Made by a program: the position numbers and the translations under genes. Below, one piece after another: positions 24,536 to 32,825 of a stretch of 64,000 nucleotides of DNA. Origin of the DNA: JAAYYY01 sp964579295 (lineage in GTDB: Bacteria > Chloroflexota > Anaerolineae > Promineifilales > Promineifilaceae). The number at the start of each line of letters is the position of its first letter. Positions within the stretch are counted from its first letter, which is position 1. The notes below the pieces were generated by a model. That model did not search any database. It saw only the letters and a list, made by a program, of their open reading frames with translations, and had not been told where the DNA came from. The DNA lies in assembly GCA_964579295.1 (NCBI GenBank), contig CAZOGK010000007.1, positions 1 through 64,000 on the forward strand. The letters run 5' to 3'.

Positions 24536-25738
24536 ATGATGTTCGCCGATGCAGACCATGTGGTTGAGCTTGCGGCGCGGGTGCGCGCTTTTGTCGACGA
24601 AGCCGTCATCCCGGCCGAAGCGGAGCTGGACAGCCAGGGAGAGCTGCCGCCGGGCCGGCTGGCCGAGCTGCGCAGCAGTGCCAAAGAGTGGGGCATCTTT
24701 GGCCCGCAGCTCCCGGGCGCCCACGGCGGCCTGGGTCTCAACCTGCTGGAGATGGCCCCTATCTTCGAGGCGGCCGGCCGCTCCTTGCTGGGGCCGCTGG
24801 TCCTGAACTGCGCCGCACCCGACGAGGGCAATATGCACCTGCTGCATTTGCTAGGCACGCCGGCGCAGCAGGAGCGGTACCTGGCGCCGCTGGCAGCCGG
24901 CGCCATCAACTCGGCCTTTTGTATGACCGAGCCGGCGCCGGGCGCCGGCTCAGACCCGACCATGCTCCAGAGCCGCGCTGAGCGCCGCGGCGATGAATGG
25001 CTGATCCGCGGCCACAAATGGTGGTCTACCGGCGCCGAGACGGCCTCGGTGTTCCTGGTGATGGCGCACAGCAATCCGGACGTGGCTCCGCGCGACGGCG
25101 CCACCATCTTTCTCGTCGATGCCGACAATCCCGGTGTGGAAGTGCGGCGCCGCATCGGCGGGCTCAACCACGCGCTCGGCGGCCACTGCGAGGTGTTCTT
25201 TCATGACTGTGTCGTGTCGCACGACGCCATCCTCGGCCAAGAAGGCCGGGGGTATGCGCACGCCCAGGAGCGGCTCGGCCCCGCCCGCCTCACCCACTGC
25301 ATGCGCTGGCTTGGCGCTGCCCAGCGGGCGCTGGAAACGGGCATGGCTTACATCTTGCAGCGCGACGCCTTTGGCGACCGGCTGGCAACGCGCCAGGCGA
25401 TGCAGTGGATGGTGGCCGATTCGGAGATTGAACTGCACGCCAGCCGCCTCATCGTACGCCACGCCGCCTGGCTCATCGTGCAGGGAGAGCGTGCCCGGCA
25501 GGAAAGCTCCATGGCCAAAGTCTTTGTGGCCGAGGCGGTCAACCGGATTATCGACCGCGCTATCCAGATGTGCGGCGGCGCGGGTGTCTCTGACCTGACG
25601 CCGCTGGCAGCCTTTTACCGCGAAGCGCGCGCCTTCCGTATCTATGACGGCGCTTCCGAAGTGCACCGCTGGGTGATTGCCCGCCAATCGCTGAAGATGA
25701 TGGCCCGGCAGCTGGCGGCGGAAGCCGAGCAGGTTTGA
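24536..25738 (+). CDS. Acyl-CoA dehydrogenase family protein
   Basis: A 400-aa FAD-dependent acyl-CoA dehydrogenase: introduces the 2,3 double bond in fatty acyl-CoA, passing electrons to ETF. Motifs: FCMTEPAPGAGSDPTMLQ, the WWSTGA strand, EVFFHDCVVSHDAILGQEGRGY, and QMCGGAGVSDLTPLAAFYREARAFRIYDGASEVH at the C-terminus, where the ACAD11-like family ends IYDGxxEVHR. The first of two adjacent ATGs (24536) follows GGAGGAA. With the APH-like protein and the DUF6285 gene it fits an ACAD10/11-like pathway for hydroxy- or unusual acyl-CoAs; this is inference. Confidence 0.87.
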   Translation: MMFADADHVVELAARVRAFVDEAVIPAEAELDSQGELPPGRLAELRSSAKEWGIFGPQLPGAHGGLGLNLLEMAPIFEAAGRSLLGPLVLNCAAPDEGNMHLLHLLGTPAQQERYLAPLAAGAINSAFCMTEPAPGAGSDPTMLQSRAERRGDEWLIRGHKWWSTGAETASVFLVMAHSNPDVAPRDGATIFLVDADNPGVEVRRRIGGLNHALGGHCEVFFHDCVVSHDAILGQEGRGYAHAQERLGPARLTHCMRWLGAAQRALETGMAYILQRDAFGDRLATRQAMQWMVADSEIELHASRLIVRHAAWLIVQGERARQESSMAKVFVAEAVNRIIDRAIQMCGGAGVSDLTPLAAFYREARAFRIYDGASEVHRWVIARQSLKMMARQLAAEAEQV

Positions 25739-25846
25739 GCCTGCCCGACGGCGGGACGTGACCGCGCTTCATCTTCTGCCGCCAGGAGCGCGGCCTTCTC
25801 CTACACAGTTCTAACGGCCCCGACCCTCGTCGTGGCTCCCTCGCTA

Positions 25847-25855
25847 TGTTACAAT
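25847..25855 (+). promoter_or_regulatory. Extended -10 promoter candidate of the sensor kinase gene
   Basis: TGTTACAAT (TGn plus TACAAT) 34 bp before the ATG at 25889. No good -35 at normal spacing, as expected for an extended -10. Confidence 0.4.
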
Positions 25856-25888
25856 CCGGCGGGCAGGCAGCAGTGAGCAGCAGGCGCC

Positions 25889-27469
25889 ATGTTACTGGAC
25901 TACCGGGTACTGGAACGCGAATATCTCCTGGCGATCAGCCGGGCAATTACGGCCGAGCTGGATCTGGGCGACGTGCTGCGTATTATCGTGCGCGCTGCCG
26001 TCGAGCTGGTATCCGGCCAGGCCGGCATCATTGCGCTGGCCAATCCCGTGGACGAGACATTCCGCATTGCTGCCGTCTACGGCATTCCGCCTGAGCATAT
26101 CAACCATTTCGAGCCGTTGCTGCGCGGGCTGCCCTACCGCGAAGGCGCCGAGCACGAGGCGGTCCCTGAGCTGACGCGGCAGATGACGGAGCTGGCTCTG
26201 GAAGCGGATCTGGGGCTGACGCAGGCCATCCGGCTGCCGATGCTTAGCGGCGACAGCGTGGTGGGCATGATTTACGTCTTCCAATCGGGCAGCTATCGCT
26301 TCCGCAGTGATGCTGCCAACCTGCTGCGCAACTTTGCCGACCAGGCGGCCATCGCCGTTAAGAACGCGCGCCTCTACGAAGCCGTTATCGCCGAGAAGCA
26401 GCGGCTGGACGCGATCCTCGAGCAAAGCGCCGACGGCGTCATGATCCTCAATCAGTATCTGGAGATTACCGTCTTTAACAAAGCGTTGAGCCGGATGACC
26501 GGCTGGTCGGCGCAAGAAGCCATCGGCCGCGCCCATGACGACGTGATTGATTGGGCCGCCTTAGAGACAGAGATGGATCTCAAGGCAGCGCTGCAAGAAG
26601 GCTGGCCCCTGCCGCTCGCCGCCCCCCTTTATGTAGAGGGTTCGGTGCGCCGCCCCGGCGGCTCGCTGGTTAGCCTGGGCGTTACCTATGCGCCCCTGCT
26701 GGACAACCAGGGTAGCATGACGGATATCATCGCCAACGTCCGCGATCTCAGCCGCTATCGGGAAGAGCAGGAGCTGCAGAAGACGTTCATCTCGGTTGTC
26801 AGCCATGAGCTAAAGACACCGGTCTCCATCATCAAAGGCTACGCCGGCACGCTGCGCCGCGACGAGGCCGACTGGCCTCCGGAGGTTCTCCACGAATACC
26901 TTTCGGTCATTGAGGAAGAAGCCGACCATCTGACCGGGTTGATCGACCAGCTGCTGGAAGCGTCGCGGCTGCAGGCCGGCACCTTCCAGCTGGAGATGGA
27001 CGACGTCTGGCTGCCGGACCTGGCGACAGCCGTAGTGCGCAAATTTAGTAGCCAGACCACCAGCCATACGATTGAGATCGACTTTCCCCCGTCGTTTCCC
27101 ATCATCCGCGGCGACGAGCGCCGGCTGACGCAGGTGTTCAACAACCTGCTCAGCAACGCCATCAAGTATTCACCGGATGGGGGCACGATACGGGTAAGCG
27201 GCGAAGTGCAGCGCAATGATGTGCTCATCTCCGTGAGCGACGAAGGGATCGGCATTCCCGACCATCAGAAGGAGCGTATCTTCGAGAAGTTCTCGCGGCT
27301 GGACAATGCGCTGAGCCGCCGCACCGAGGGCACCGGCCTCGGCCTCTTCCTCACCAGGGCCATTGTCGAAGCCCATCAGGGGCGCATCTGGTTTGGCGCT
27401 AACAACGGCCGGTCCGGAACCACCTTTACGTTTTGTCTGCCGCGCGAGACCGGGCAGGCAGGCGAGTAG
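25889..27469 (+). CDS. Cytosolic sensor histidine kinase (GAF-PAS-HisKA-HATPase)
   Basis: A 526-aa two-component kinase. Order: GAF domain (residues about 15-165), PAS domain (about 170-290), HisKA dimerisation with phospho-acceptor H306 in FISVVSHELKTPVSII, and HATPase_c with NLLSNAIKYSPDGG (N box), DEGIGIPDHQKERIFEKFSR (G1/F boxes) and GTGLGLFLTRAIVEAHQGRIW (G2). No membrane helix, so the signal is sensed in the cytosol, by GAF or PAS ligand. No response regulator is next to it; its output partner must be encoded elsewhere or be the FHA-winged-helix protein, which lacks a receiver domain. Confidence 0.9.
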   Translation: MLLDYRVLEREYLLAISRAITAELDLGDVLRIIVRAAVELVSGQAGIIALANPVDETFRIAAVYGIPPEHINHFEPLLRGLPYREGAEHEAVPELTRQMTELALEADLGLTQAIRLPMLSGDSVVGMIYVFQSGSYRFRSDAANLLRNFADQAAIAVKNARLYEAVIAEKQRLDAILEQSADGVMILNQYLEITVFNKALSRMTGWSAQEAIGRAHDDVIDWAALETEMDLKAALQEGWPLPLAAPLYVEGSVRRPGGSLVSLGVTYAPLLDNQGSMTDIIANVRDLSRYREEQELQKTFISVVSHELKTPVSIIKGYAGTLRRDEADWPPEVLHEYLSVIEEEADHLTGLIDQLLEASRLQAGTFQLEMDDVWLPDLATAVVRKFSSQTTSHTIEIDFPPSFPIIRGDERRLTQVFNNLLSNAIKYSPDGGTIRVSGEVQRNDVLISVSDEGIGIPDHQKERIFEKFSRLDNALSRRTEGTGLGLFLTRAIVEAHQGRIWFGANNGRSGTTFTFCLPRETGQAGE

Positions 27470-27482
27470 AAATGATAAGGCG

Positions 27483-27507
27483 CGCCCGGTCGCGGACTAA
27501 CCGGGCG
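27483..27507 (+). other. Small hairpin between kinase and CpXC genes
   Basis: CGCCCGGT (27483-27490) pairs with ACCGGGCG (27500-27507), 9-nt loop, 28 bp before the CpXC ATG. No T-tract, so a leader or attenuation hairpin rather than a full terminator. Confidence 0.35.
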
Positions 27508-27535
27508 ACGCACCTGTTGTAAAAGAGAGAAATGA

Positions 27536-28879
27536 ATGCTTAACCAAATCCAATGCCCCCGCTGCCAGACTCCCTTCACGGCCGAGATTCACCAGGTTGT
27601 AGACGTCGGTCGCGACCCGCAGCTCAAGTATGAGCTGCTCAACGGCTCCCTGAATCTCTTCGTCTGCCCCAACTGCGGCACGTCCGGGCAAATGGCGACG
27701 CCCATTCTCTATCACGATCCCGAGGCCGAGCTATTTATGGTGCACGTGCCAATGGAGCTGAATCTGCCGCACGCCGAGCGCCAGCGGCTGATCGGCCAGC
27801 TCGTGCAGGAGGTCATGAACCAGACGCCGCCGGAGCAGCGTCGCGGCTACATGCTGCAGCCGCAGGAAATCATCAGCTACCAGACCTTCATGGAGAAGAT
27901 TCTGGAGACGGAAGGGGTCACCCCGGAGATGCTGGCGCGGCAGCGGCAGCAGAGCGAACTCCTGCAATCCCTGGCGCGGGCAGACCGCGAGACGGCAGAC
28001 CAGCTGCTGGCGGAGCGGGCCGACGAGGTTGACGAAACGTTCTTTGCCATGCTGCACAGTCTCATCGAGGCGGCCCAACAGCAGCAGGGGAACAACGACC
28101 AGCTCATCCGCCTGATTAACCTGCAAGCTCGCCTCTTTACCCAGACCGAGATTGGCCGCCAGATTGAAGCGCGCCAGTCGGCGCTGCGCGCCTTCCAGCA
28201 GGAGGCGCGCAAGGCAAACGGCATCACGCCGGAGCTACTGCTCAAGCACGTCATCGAGCAGCGCCACGACGAATCAACGGTCAGCGCCCTTATTTCCGTC
28301 GGGCAGCAGGCCTTCAACTACGACTTCTTCCGCCTCTTGACAGAGCGGATCGAGGAGGCGGCGCGCAGCCACAAGAAGGAAGAAGCGACCGCCCTGCGTG
28401 ACCTGCGCCAGGAGCTGCTCGAAGTGCAGCAGGAGATGCAGGCGGCCTCGCAGCGCATCCTGGACGAAGCGACCGCGACGCTAGAGGAGCTGCTGGCCGC
28501 CGAGGACAAGCAGCAGGCGCTGCAGACAATGATCGGCCGCATCGACGAGCCTTTCATGTACGTCCTCTCCGCACTGATTGCTCAGGCTGAGCGGCAGGGC
28601 GATCAGGGCCGGCTGCAGGCGCTGCAGCAGATCCATGCGCTGATCCTCGACGAGGCCGAGAAACAGGTGCCGCCTCAAATCCGCTTTATCAACCGCCTGA
28701 TACGCGCCGAAAGCGAAGAGGCGCAGCGACAACTGCTGGAAGAGAATGGCGATATGATTACGCCGGAGCTGGTGCAGATTCTGGAGGCGCTGAGCCGGGA
28801 GGTTGCCAGCGGCGACGACGAGGCCGGGATTGGCGACATCATCAACCGCCTCAAGGCGATGGTTCAGGCGCGAGTCTAG
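27536..28879 (+). CDS. CpXC-domain protein with long helical C-terminus
   Basis: A 447-aa protein. The N-terminal CpXC domain has two zinc-ribbon-like Cys pairs, CPRC (residues about 7-10) and CPNC (about 44-47), in IQCPRCQTPF and LFVCPNCGTSG. The remainder (residues about 130-447) is predicted helical, with runs of Glu, Gln, Arg and Leu, and looks like a long repeated helical bundle or coiled coil. It starts at ATG 27536, 66 bp after the kinase gene. CpXC proteins are of unknown function; co-directional placement with the histidine kinase hints at a signalling role, not proven. Confidence 0.8.
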   Translation: MLNQIQCPRCQTPFTAEIHQVVDVGRDPQLKYELLNGSLNLFVCPNCGTSGQMATPILYHDPEAELFMVHVPMELNLPHAERQRLIGQLVQEVMNQTPPEQRRGYMLQPQEIISYQTFMEKILETEGVTPEMLARQRQQSELLQSLARADRETADQLLAERADEVDETFFAMLHSLIEAAQQQQGNNDQLIRLINLQARLFTQTEIGRQIEARQSALRAFQQEARKANGITPELLLKHVIEQRHDESTVSALISVGQQAFNYDFFRLLTERIEEAARSHKKEEATALRDLRQELLEVQQEMQAASQRILDEATATLEELLAAEDKQQALQTMIGRIDEPFMYVLSALIAQAERQGDQGRLQALQQIHALILDEAEKQVPPQIRFINRLIRAESEEAQRQLLEENGDMITPELVQILEALSREVASGDDEAGIGDIINRLKAMVQARV

Positions 28880-28903
28880 GCGCCTGGGCGCACACCCGCG
28901 CCA

Positions 28904-29548
28904 TTAATGAGGGTCGTTTTCTATGCGGAAGCCGTGGCCGCGGACGGTAACCACGTATTCGTAATCGTCCAGCTCGGCCAGCCGGTCGCGCAGGCGGCGC
29001 ACCAGAGCATCGATGGCCTGCTCGGTGACGCCGACGCCGCCCGTGCCCGGCCAGACAGCTTCAATAATGCCATCACGGTCGACGACAGCGCCGTCGGCTT
29101 CATAGAGTGTCTGGAGGAGACGAAATTGGGCCAACGACAGCGGGGGCGTCAATATCCTGTCGCCGACGGTGACCGCGCGCTGGTCAATGTCGAGCAGCAG
29201 ATTGCCGGCCGGGCGCACCTCTTCAAAGGTCAGCGGCAGGGTCGCGTCGGTGCCCACAAAGAGCATCTTCACGCACAGGGCAATCGTAATCTCGTCGCCA
29301 TCGTGCAGCGGCGCGCTTCCGGTGAGCTGCACGCCATTGAGATGCGTGCCATTCTTGCTGCCGAGATCATGCAGCGTGTACTGGCCGTCGTCGCGCGTAA
29401 TGCGCACGTGGTGGCGCGACACCTGGCGCTCTGGCAGGACTATATTGCAGTCGCCCCCTCTGCCAATCAAGAACGGATCGCTGTCAACAACCCACTGCTG
29501 GCCGGCCAGCTCGCCCTCACTGGCAACGATGACAGGCTTCTCGTACAT
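28904..29548 (-). CDS. FHA domain-winged-helix (Trans_reg_C) regulator
   Basis: A 214-aa fusion. The N-terminal FHA domain (residues about 20-90) keeps the phosphothreonine-binding residues: GR at 29-30, SRHH at 44-47 and SKNGTHLNG at 64-72. The C-terminal half (about 110-212) is an OmpR/PhoB-type winged helix (LTPPLSLAQFRLLQTLYEADG, VTEQAIDALVRRLRDRL, YEYVVTVRGHGFRIE). Without a receiver domain it should respond to Ser/Thr phosphorylation of itself or a partner instead of Asp phosphorylation. It diverges from the kinase gene 52 bp away, which fits a kinase-substrate regulator pair. Confidence 0.87.
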   Translation of the reverse strand: MYEKPVIVASEGELAGQQWVVDSDPFLIGRGGDCNIVLPERQVSRHHVRITRDDGQYTLHDLGSKNGTHLNGVQLTGSAPLHDGDEITIALCVKMLFVGTDATLPLTFEEVRPAGNLLLDIDQRAVTVGDRILTPPLSLAQFRLLQTLYEADGAVVDRDGIIEAVWPGTGGVGVTEQAIDALVRRLRDRLAELDDYEYVVTVRGHGFRIENDPH

Positions 29549-29565
29549 GCTCGCTTTACCTCGGA

Positions 29566-29593
29566 CTTAGCGAAGTTCAGACTCGCGGCTAAG
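29566..29593. promoter_or_regulatory. Inverted repeat in the FHA/kinase divergent gap
   Basis: CTTAGC (29566-29571) and GCTAAG (29588-29593), centred in the 51-bp gap between the two divergent start codons. Flanks extend the match imperfectly (GGAC...GGTC-like). A candidate operator for the winged-helix protein; too short to be sure. Confidence 0.35.
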
Positions 29594-29599
29594 GTCTAG

Positions 29600-30580
29600 A
29601 TGCTACCTCCACTACCAGCCGACACTATTCTACGACAACGATACAAGATCACCAATATCGTTGGTCAGGGCGGTATGGGCAGCATCTACCAGGCCGAGGA
29701 CCTGCGCCTGCCGGGCCGGCTCTGCGCCATCAAAGAGGTTCAGCCTGAGCCGGGCGCCTCGGCCGAAGTGCGCCATCAGGCGGAACAGCAATTCCTGCAA
29801 GAGGCCAGCATCCTGGCCCGGCTCGACCATCCCAACCTGCCTAAGGTCTCCGACTTCTTCCAGCATGACGACCGTGTCTACCTGGTGATGGACTACGTGC
29901 CGGGTAAGGATCTACGCCAGCTCATTCTCGATACCTGGGCCAGGGGCGAGCCACTGGCCGAGCAGCAGGTACTCAACTGGGCGGAACAGATCGTCGATGC
30001 ACTCGACTACCTGCACACTCACGATCCCCCTGTCCTGCATCGGGATATTAAGCCAGCCAACCTGAAGCTGACGCCACAGAACCGCATCAAGCTGGTCGAT
30101 TTCGGCCTCGTCAAGCTGATGAATCAGGACGATGCGCGCACCATCACGGTTGTCCAGGGGCGCGGCACGGTCCTCTACACGCCGCTGGAGCAATACGGTG
30201 ACGACAGCGGCCATACAGACCCGCGCTCCGATATCTACGCCTTTGGCGCCACGCTCTACCATCTGCTGACGGGCCAGGCGCCGCCCTCAGCCAAGGCGCG
30301 TTTTCTCAACCCGGGCCGGCTCCATCCACCGCGCCACCTCAACCCCCAGCTCAGCGAAGCCGTCTCCGAGGCGGTGCTCTGGGCGCTGGAGATGCACCCC
30401 AACGACCGGCCGGAGGACGCGCGCCAGCTACTGCGCGCCCTGCTGGGGAAAGAGCGGCGGGCGCAGAAAGAGCCGGCTGCCGCCGAAACCGAGCTGACGG
30501 TTGCCCTGCGCGAGAATCGCCTGCTGATCCTGGCTACGGCGGGCCTCTTCCTGCTGGCGCTTCTGCTAACCCTGATGTAG
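29600..30580 (+). CDS. Ser/Thr protein kinase, tail-anchored
   Basis: A 326-aa Hanks-type kinase. Gly loop VGQGGMGSIYQAED, catalytic Lys K45 in AIKEV, HRDIKPAN with D149, and DFGLVKL with D167. Catalytic domain ends near residue 280. A single C-terminal membrane helix (residues about 308-326) stops at the C-terminus, so there is no extracellular sensor domain, unlike PknB-type kinases with PASTA repeats. It should act on the cytosolic side of the membrane, the divergently encoded FHA-regulator being the obvious partner. An ORF start at 29600 with only a weak ribosome site is the best choice. Confidence 0.9.
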   Translation: MLPPLPADTILRQRYKITNIVGQGGMGSIYQAEDLRLPGRLCAIKEVQPEPGASAEVRHQAEQQFLQEASILARLDHPNLPKVSDFFQHDDRVYLVMDYVPGKDLRQLILDTWARGEPLAEQQVLNWAEQIVDALDYLHTHDPPVLHRDIKPANLKLTPQNRIKLVDFGLVKLMNQDDARTITVVQGRGTVLYTPLEQYGDDSGHTDPRSDIYAFGATLYHLLTGQAPPSAKARFLNPGRLHPPRHLNPQLSEAVSEAVLWALEMHPNDRPEDARQLLRALLGKERRAQKEPAAAETELTVALRENRLLILATAGLFLLALLLTLM

Positions 30581-30594
30581 GCAGGCCGCCCTTC

Positions 30595-30623
30595 AAAGCG
30601 GGTTCTCCGAACGCCCGCTTTTA
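30595..30623 (+). terminator. Terminator of the Ser/Thr kinase gene
   Basis: AAAGCGGG (30595-30602) pairs with CCCGCTTT (30614-30621), 11-nt loop, then TTA. The T run is short, so moderate strength. The next promoter begins 2 bp later. Confidence 0.65.
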
Positions 30624-30624
30624 C

Positions 30625-30653
30625 TTGACAGCTTACCGTCTGGCGGCTATATT
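30625..30653 (+). promoter_or_regulatory. Near-consensus promoter of the ABC ATPase gene
   Basis: Perfect TTGACA (30625-30630), 17-bp spacer, TATATT (30648-30653). Predicted leader of about 75 nt to ATG 30735. The strongest promoter in the window by eye. Confidence 0.8.
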
Positions 30654-30734
30654 TTCGAGAGGGGAGATTGTTGCTGGGACAACGCTTTCGGGCCGGTTGA
30701 GGTCGGGCCTTTATATCTAAGGAGAAGAGATGCC

Positions 30735-31835
30735 ATGGCCAGTGTAACTTACGAGAATGTCTACAAACGGTTCGGGGACGTCGAGGTCATCACTGACATG
30801 AACGTCGCCATTAAGGACAAGGAGTTTGTGGTCTTCGTCGGCCCGTCTGGTTGCGGCAAGTCCACTCTCCTTCGTCTCCTGGCCGGTCTGGAGGAGATCA
30901 CCGAAGGGCAGATCCTAATCGGCGACCGCGTCGTCAACGACGTTCCTCCCAAAGACCGTGACATTGCCATGGTGTTCCAGTCATACGCCCTCTATCCCCA
31001 CATGTCGGTCTATGACAACATGGCCTTTGGCCTGAAGCTGCGCAAGACGCCGAAGGACGAAATCGACCGGCGCGTGAAGGAGGCGGCCGAGATTATGGGG
31101 CTGGCCCACCTGCTCGACCGCAAGCCCAAGGCGCTCTCCGGCGGCCAGCGACAGCGCGTGGCGGTCTGCCGCGCCATTGTCCGCGAGCCCGAAGTCTTCC
31201 TGATGGACGAGCCGCTCTCTAACCTGGACGCCAAGCTGCGCGTCACGGCGCGCGCCGAGATCTCCAAGCTGCACCAGCGGCTAGGCACCACCTTCATCTA
31301 CGTTACCCATGACCAGGTTGAAGCCATGACTATGGGCGACCGTATCCTCGTCTTAAAGGACGGGGTCCTGCAGCAGATTGACTCGCCGCGTAATCTCTAC
31401 GAGAATCCCCACAATATCTTCGTCGCCGGCTTCATGGGCAGCCCGAGCATGAACTTCTTTGAGACGACGCTGGTGGGCGAGGAAGGCAAGGTGTGGGCTG
31501 ATACCGGCGATTTCCGTGTGCCGGTGCCTTCCGACCGCCGCAGTGGCTACGATAATTACGTAGGTAAAGAGGTCATCTTCGGCATCCGCCCGGAGCACAT
31601 CCACGCGGCAAACTACGCGCCGGCAAAGATCAACGCTGCCCCGGTCCACGCTACCGTAGATGTCGTCGAACTCCTCGGGCACGAGCTGCATCTCTACCTC
31701 TCGTCGGGCCAGAACAACTTCGTCGCCACGGTAGATACGCGTCTGGCGCCCCGGATGGGCCAGCAGCTGGAGCTTGTTTTTGATATGGATCAGATGCACC
31801 TCTTCGACAAGACGACGGAGCTGGCGATCCACTGA
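30735..31835 (+). CDS. Sugar ABC transporter ATP-binding protein (UgpC/MsmK/MalK family)
   Basis: A 366-aa ATPase energising carbohydrate uptake. Walker A GPSGCGKST, Q-loop FQSYALYPHMSVYDNMAFGL, signature LSGGQRQR, Walker B VFLMDEPLSNLDAKLR and H-loop THDQ. Residues about 235-366 are the C-terminal TOBE-like regulatory domain of the MalK/UgpC type. No permease or binding-protein gene is nearby, so it probably serves several sugar transporters, as MsmK does in other bacteria. Strong promoter and its own terminator support an independent, heavily expressed gene. Confidence 0.9.
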   Translation: MASVTYENVYKRFGDVEVITDMNVAIKDKEFVVFVGPSGCGKSTLLRLLAGLEEITEGQILIGDRVVNDVPPKDRDIAMVFQSYALYPHMSVYDNMAFGLKLRKTPKDEIDRRVKEAAEIMGLAHLLDRKPKALSGGQRQRVAVCRAIVREPEVFLMDEPLSNLDAKLRVTARAEISKLHQRLGTTFIYVTHDQVEAMTMGDRILVLKDGVLQQIDSPRNLYENPHNIFVAGFMGSPSMNFFETTLVGEEGKVWADTGDFRVPVPSDRRSGYDNYVGKEVIFGIRPEHIHAANYAPAKINAAPVHATVDVVELLGHELHLYLSSGQNNFVATVDTRLAPRMGQQLELVFDMDQMHLFDKTTELAIH

Positions 31836-31855
31836 GTTCACCGCAAAGGCTCTTT

Positions 31856-31895
31856 AGAAGCTGCTGCCCTGTAGGGGCAGCAGCTTCTTTTTTTT
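31856..31895 (+). terminator. Rho-independent terminator of the ABC ATPase gene
   Basis: AGAAGCTGCTGCCC (31856-31869) pairs perfectly with its complement (31875-31888), 5-nt loop, then a run of eight T. It ends 12 bp before the next ATG, so the exporter gene would be read only by readthrough or from a promoter within this stretch. Confidence 0.92.
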
Positions 31896-31907
31896 GAGGC
31901 AAGGAAC

Positions 31908-32789
31908 ATGACACCAGCAAGAGTCTGGCCGGCGTTTCTCATGCTCGCGCTGGCCTGGGGCACCTCCTTCATGTTTATCAAGATCGCCGTGCAGACGGTG
32001 CAGCCGGTGGCGCTGGTGGCTCTGCGGTTGCTCATCGGCTCCCTTGGCCTGCTGCTCGTCTTGAAGCTGCGGCAGATCCGGCTGCCGCGCGAAGCCCGCG
32101 TCTGGCGCCATCTGGCCGTCATCGCCCTGATCAACGTCGCGCTACCTTTTGTCCTCATTGTCTGGGCGGAATCCGGGGAGCAGGGGCTGGACAGCAGCGT
32201 GGCGTCTATCGTCAACAGCACCGTGCCCCTCTTCAGCATCGTCATCGCCGGCTTCCTGCTGCAGATGGAACGGGTAACGCCCGCGGCCATTCTCGGTCTG
32301 TTGGTGGGTTTTGCTGGCGTCGTCCTGCTGATGGGCCGCGGCGCGCAGGCGGACAGCGCCGGCCTGCTGCCCTATCTGGCCGTATTGGGCGCGTCGCTCT
32401 GTTATGCCAGCGGCTCCGTCTACGCCCGGCGCTACCTGCACGGGATTGCGCCGGTCGCGCTGGCTCTGGGCCAGCTATCGCTGGCCGCTCTCTTCGCCCT
32501 GGTCGCCTCGGTACTGCTTGAACCCTGGTCGGCCAACAGCTTCCCGCCCGCCACCATTCTTGCGCTGCTCTGGCTTGGCCTCGTCGGCTCCATGCTCGCC
32601 TATATCCTCTATTTCTTTGTCCTACAGCAGTGGGGCGCTACGCGCACGACGCTGGTGACCTACCTGGTTCCCGCCGTTGGTCTGACCGCCGGCATCCTGA
32701 TCCTCAACGAGCCGGTCGATTGGCGCCTGATTGCCGGCGGCGCACTGATTCTGAGCGGCGTCGGCAGCGTGAATCTGCGACCGGCGTAG
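31908..32789 (+). CDS. EamA/DMT-family transporter
   Basis: A 293-aa inner-membrane protein with about ten hydrophobic helices in two homologous halves (EamA fold), as in RhaT/YdcZ-like drug or metabolite exporters. Start at ATG 31908 with AAGGA upstream. Pattern examples: LALAWGTSFMFIKIAVQTVQPVALVALR at the N-terminus and GRxxRTTLVTYLVPAVGLTAG near the C-terminus. Substrate cannot be read from the sequence. Confidence 0.85.
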   Translation: MTPARVWPAFLMLALAWGTSFMFIKIAVQTVQPVALVALRLLIGSLGLLLVLKLRQIRLPREARVWRHLAVIALINVALPFVLIVWAESGEQGLDSSVASIVNSTVPLFSIVIAGFLLQMERVTPAAILGLLVGFAGVVLLMGRGAQADSAGLLPYLAVLGASLCYASGSVYARRYLHGIAPVALALGQLSLAALFALVASVLLEPWSANSFPPATILALLWLGLVGSMLAYILYFFVLQQWGATRTTLVTYLVPAVGLTAGILILNEPVDWRLIAGGALILSGVGSVNLRPA

Positions 32790-32825
32790 CTGGCGCTTCC
32801 CGGCGCTCCTGGCTACACTGGCGCT

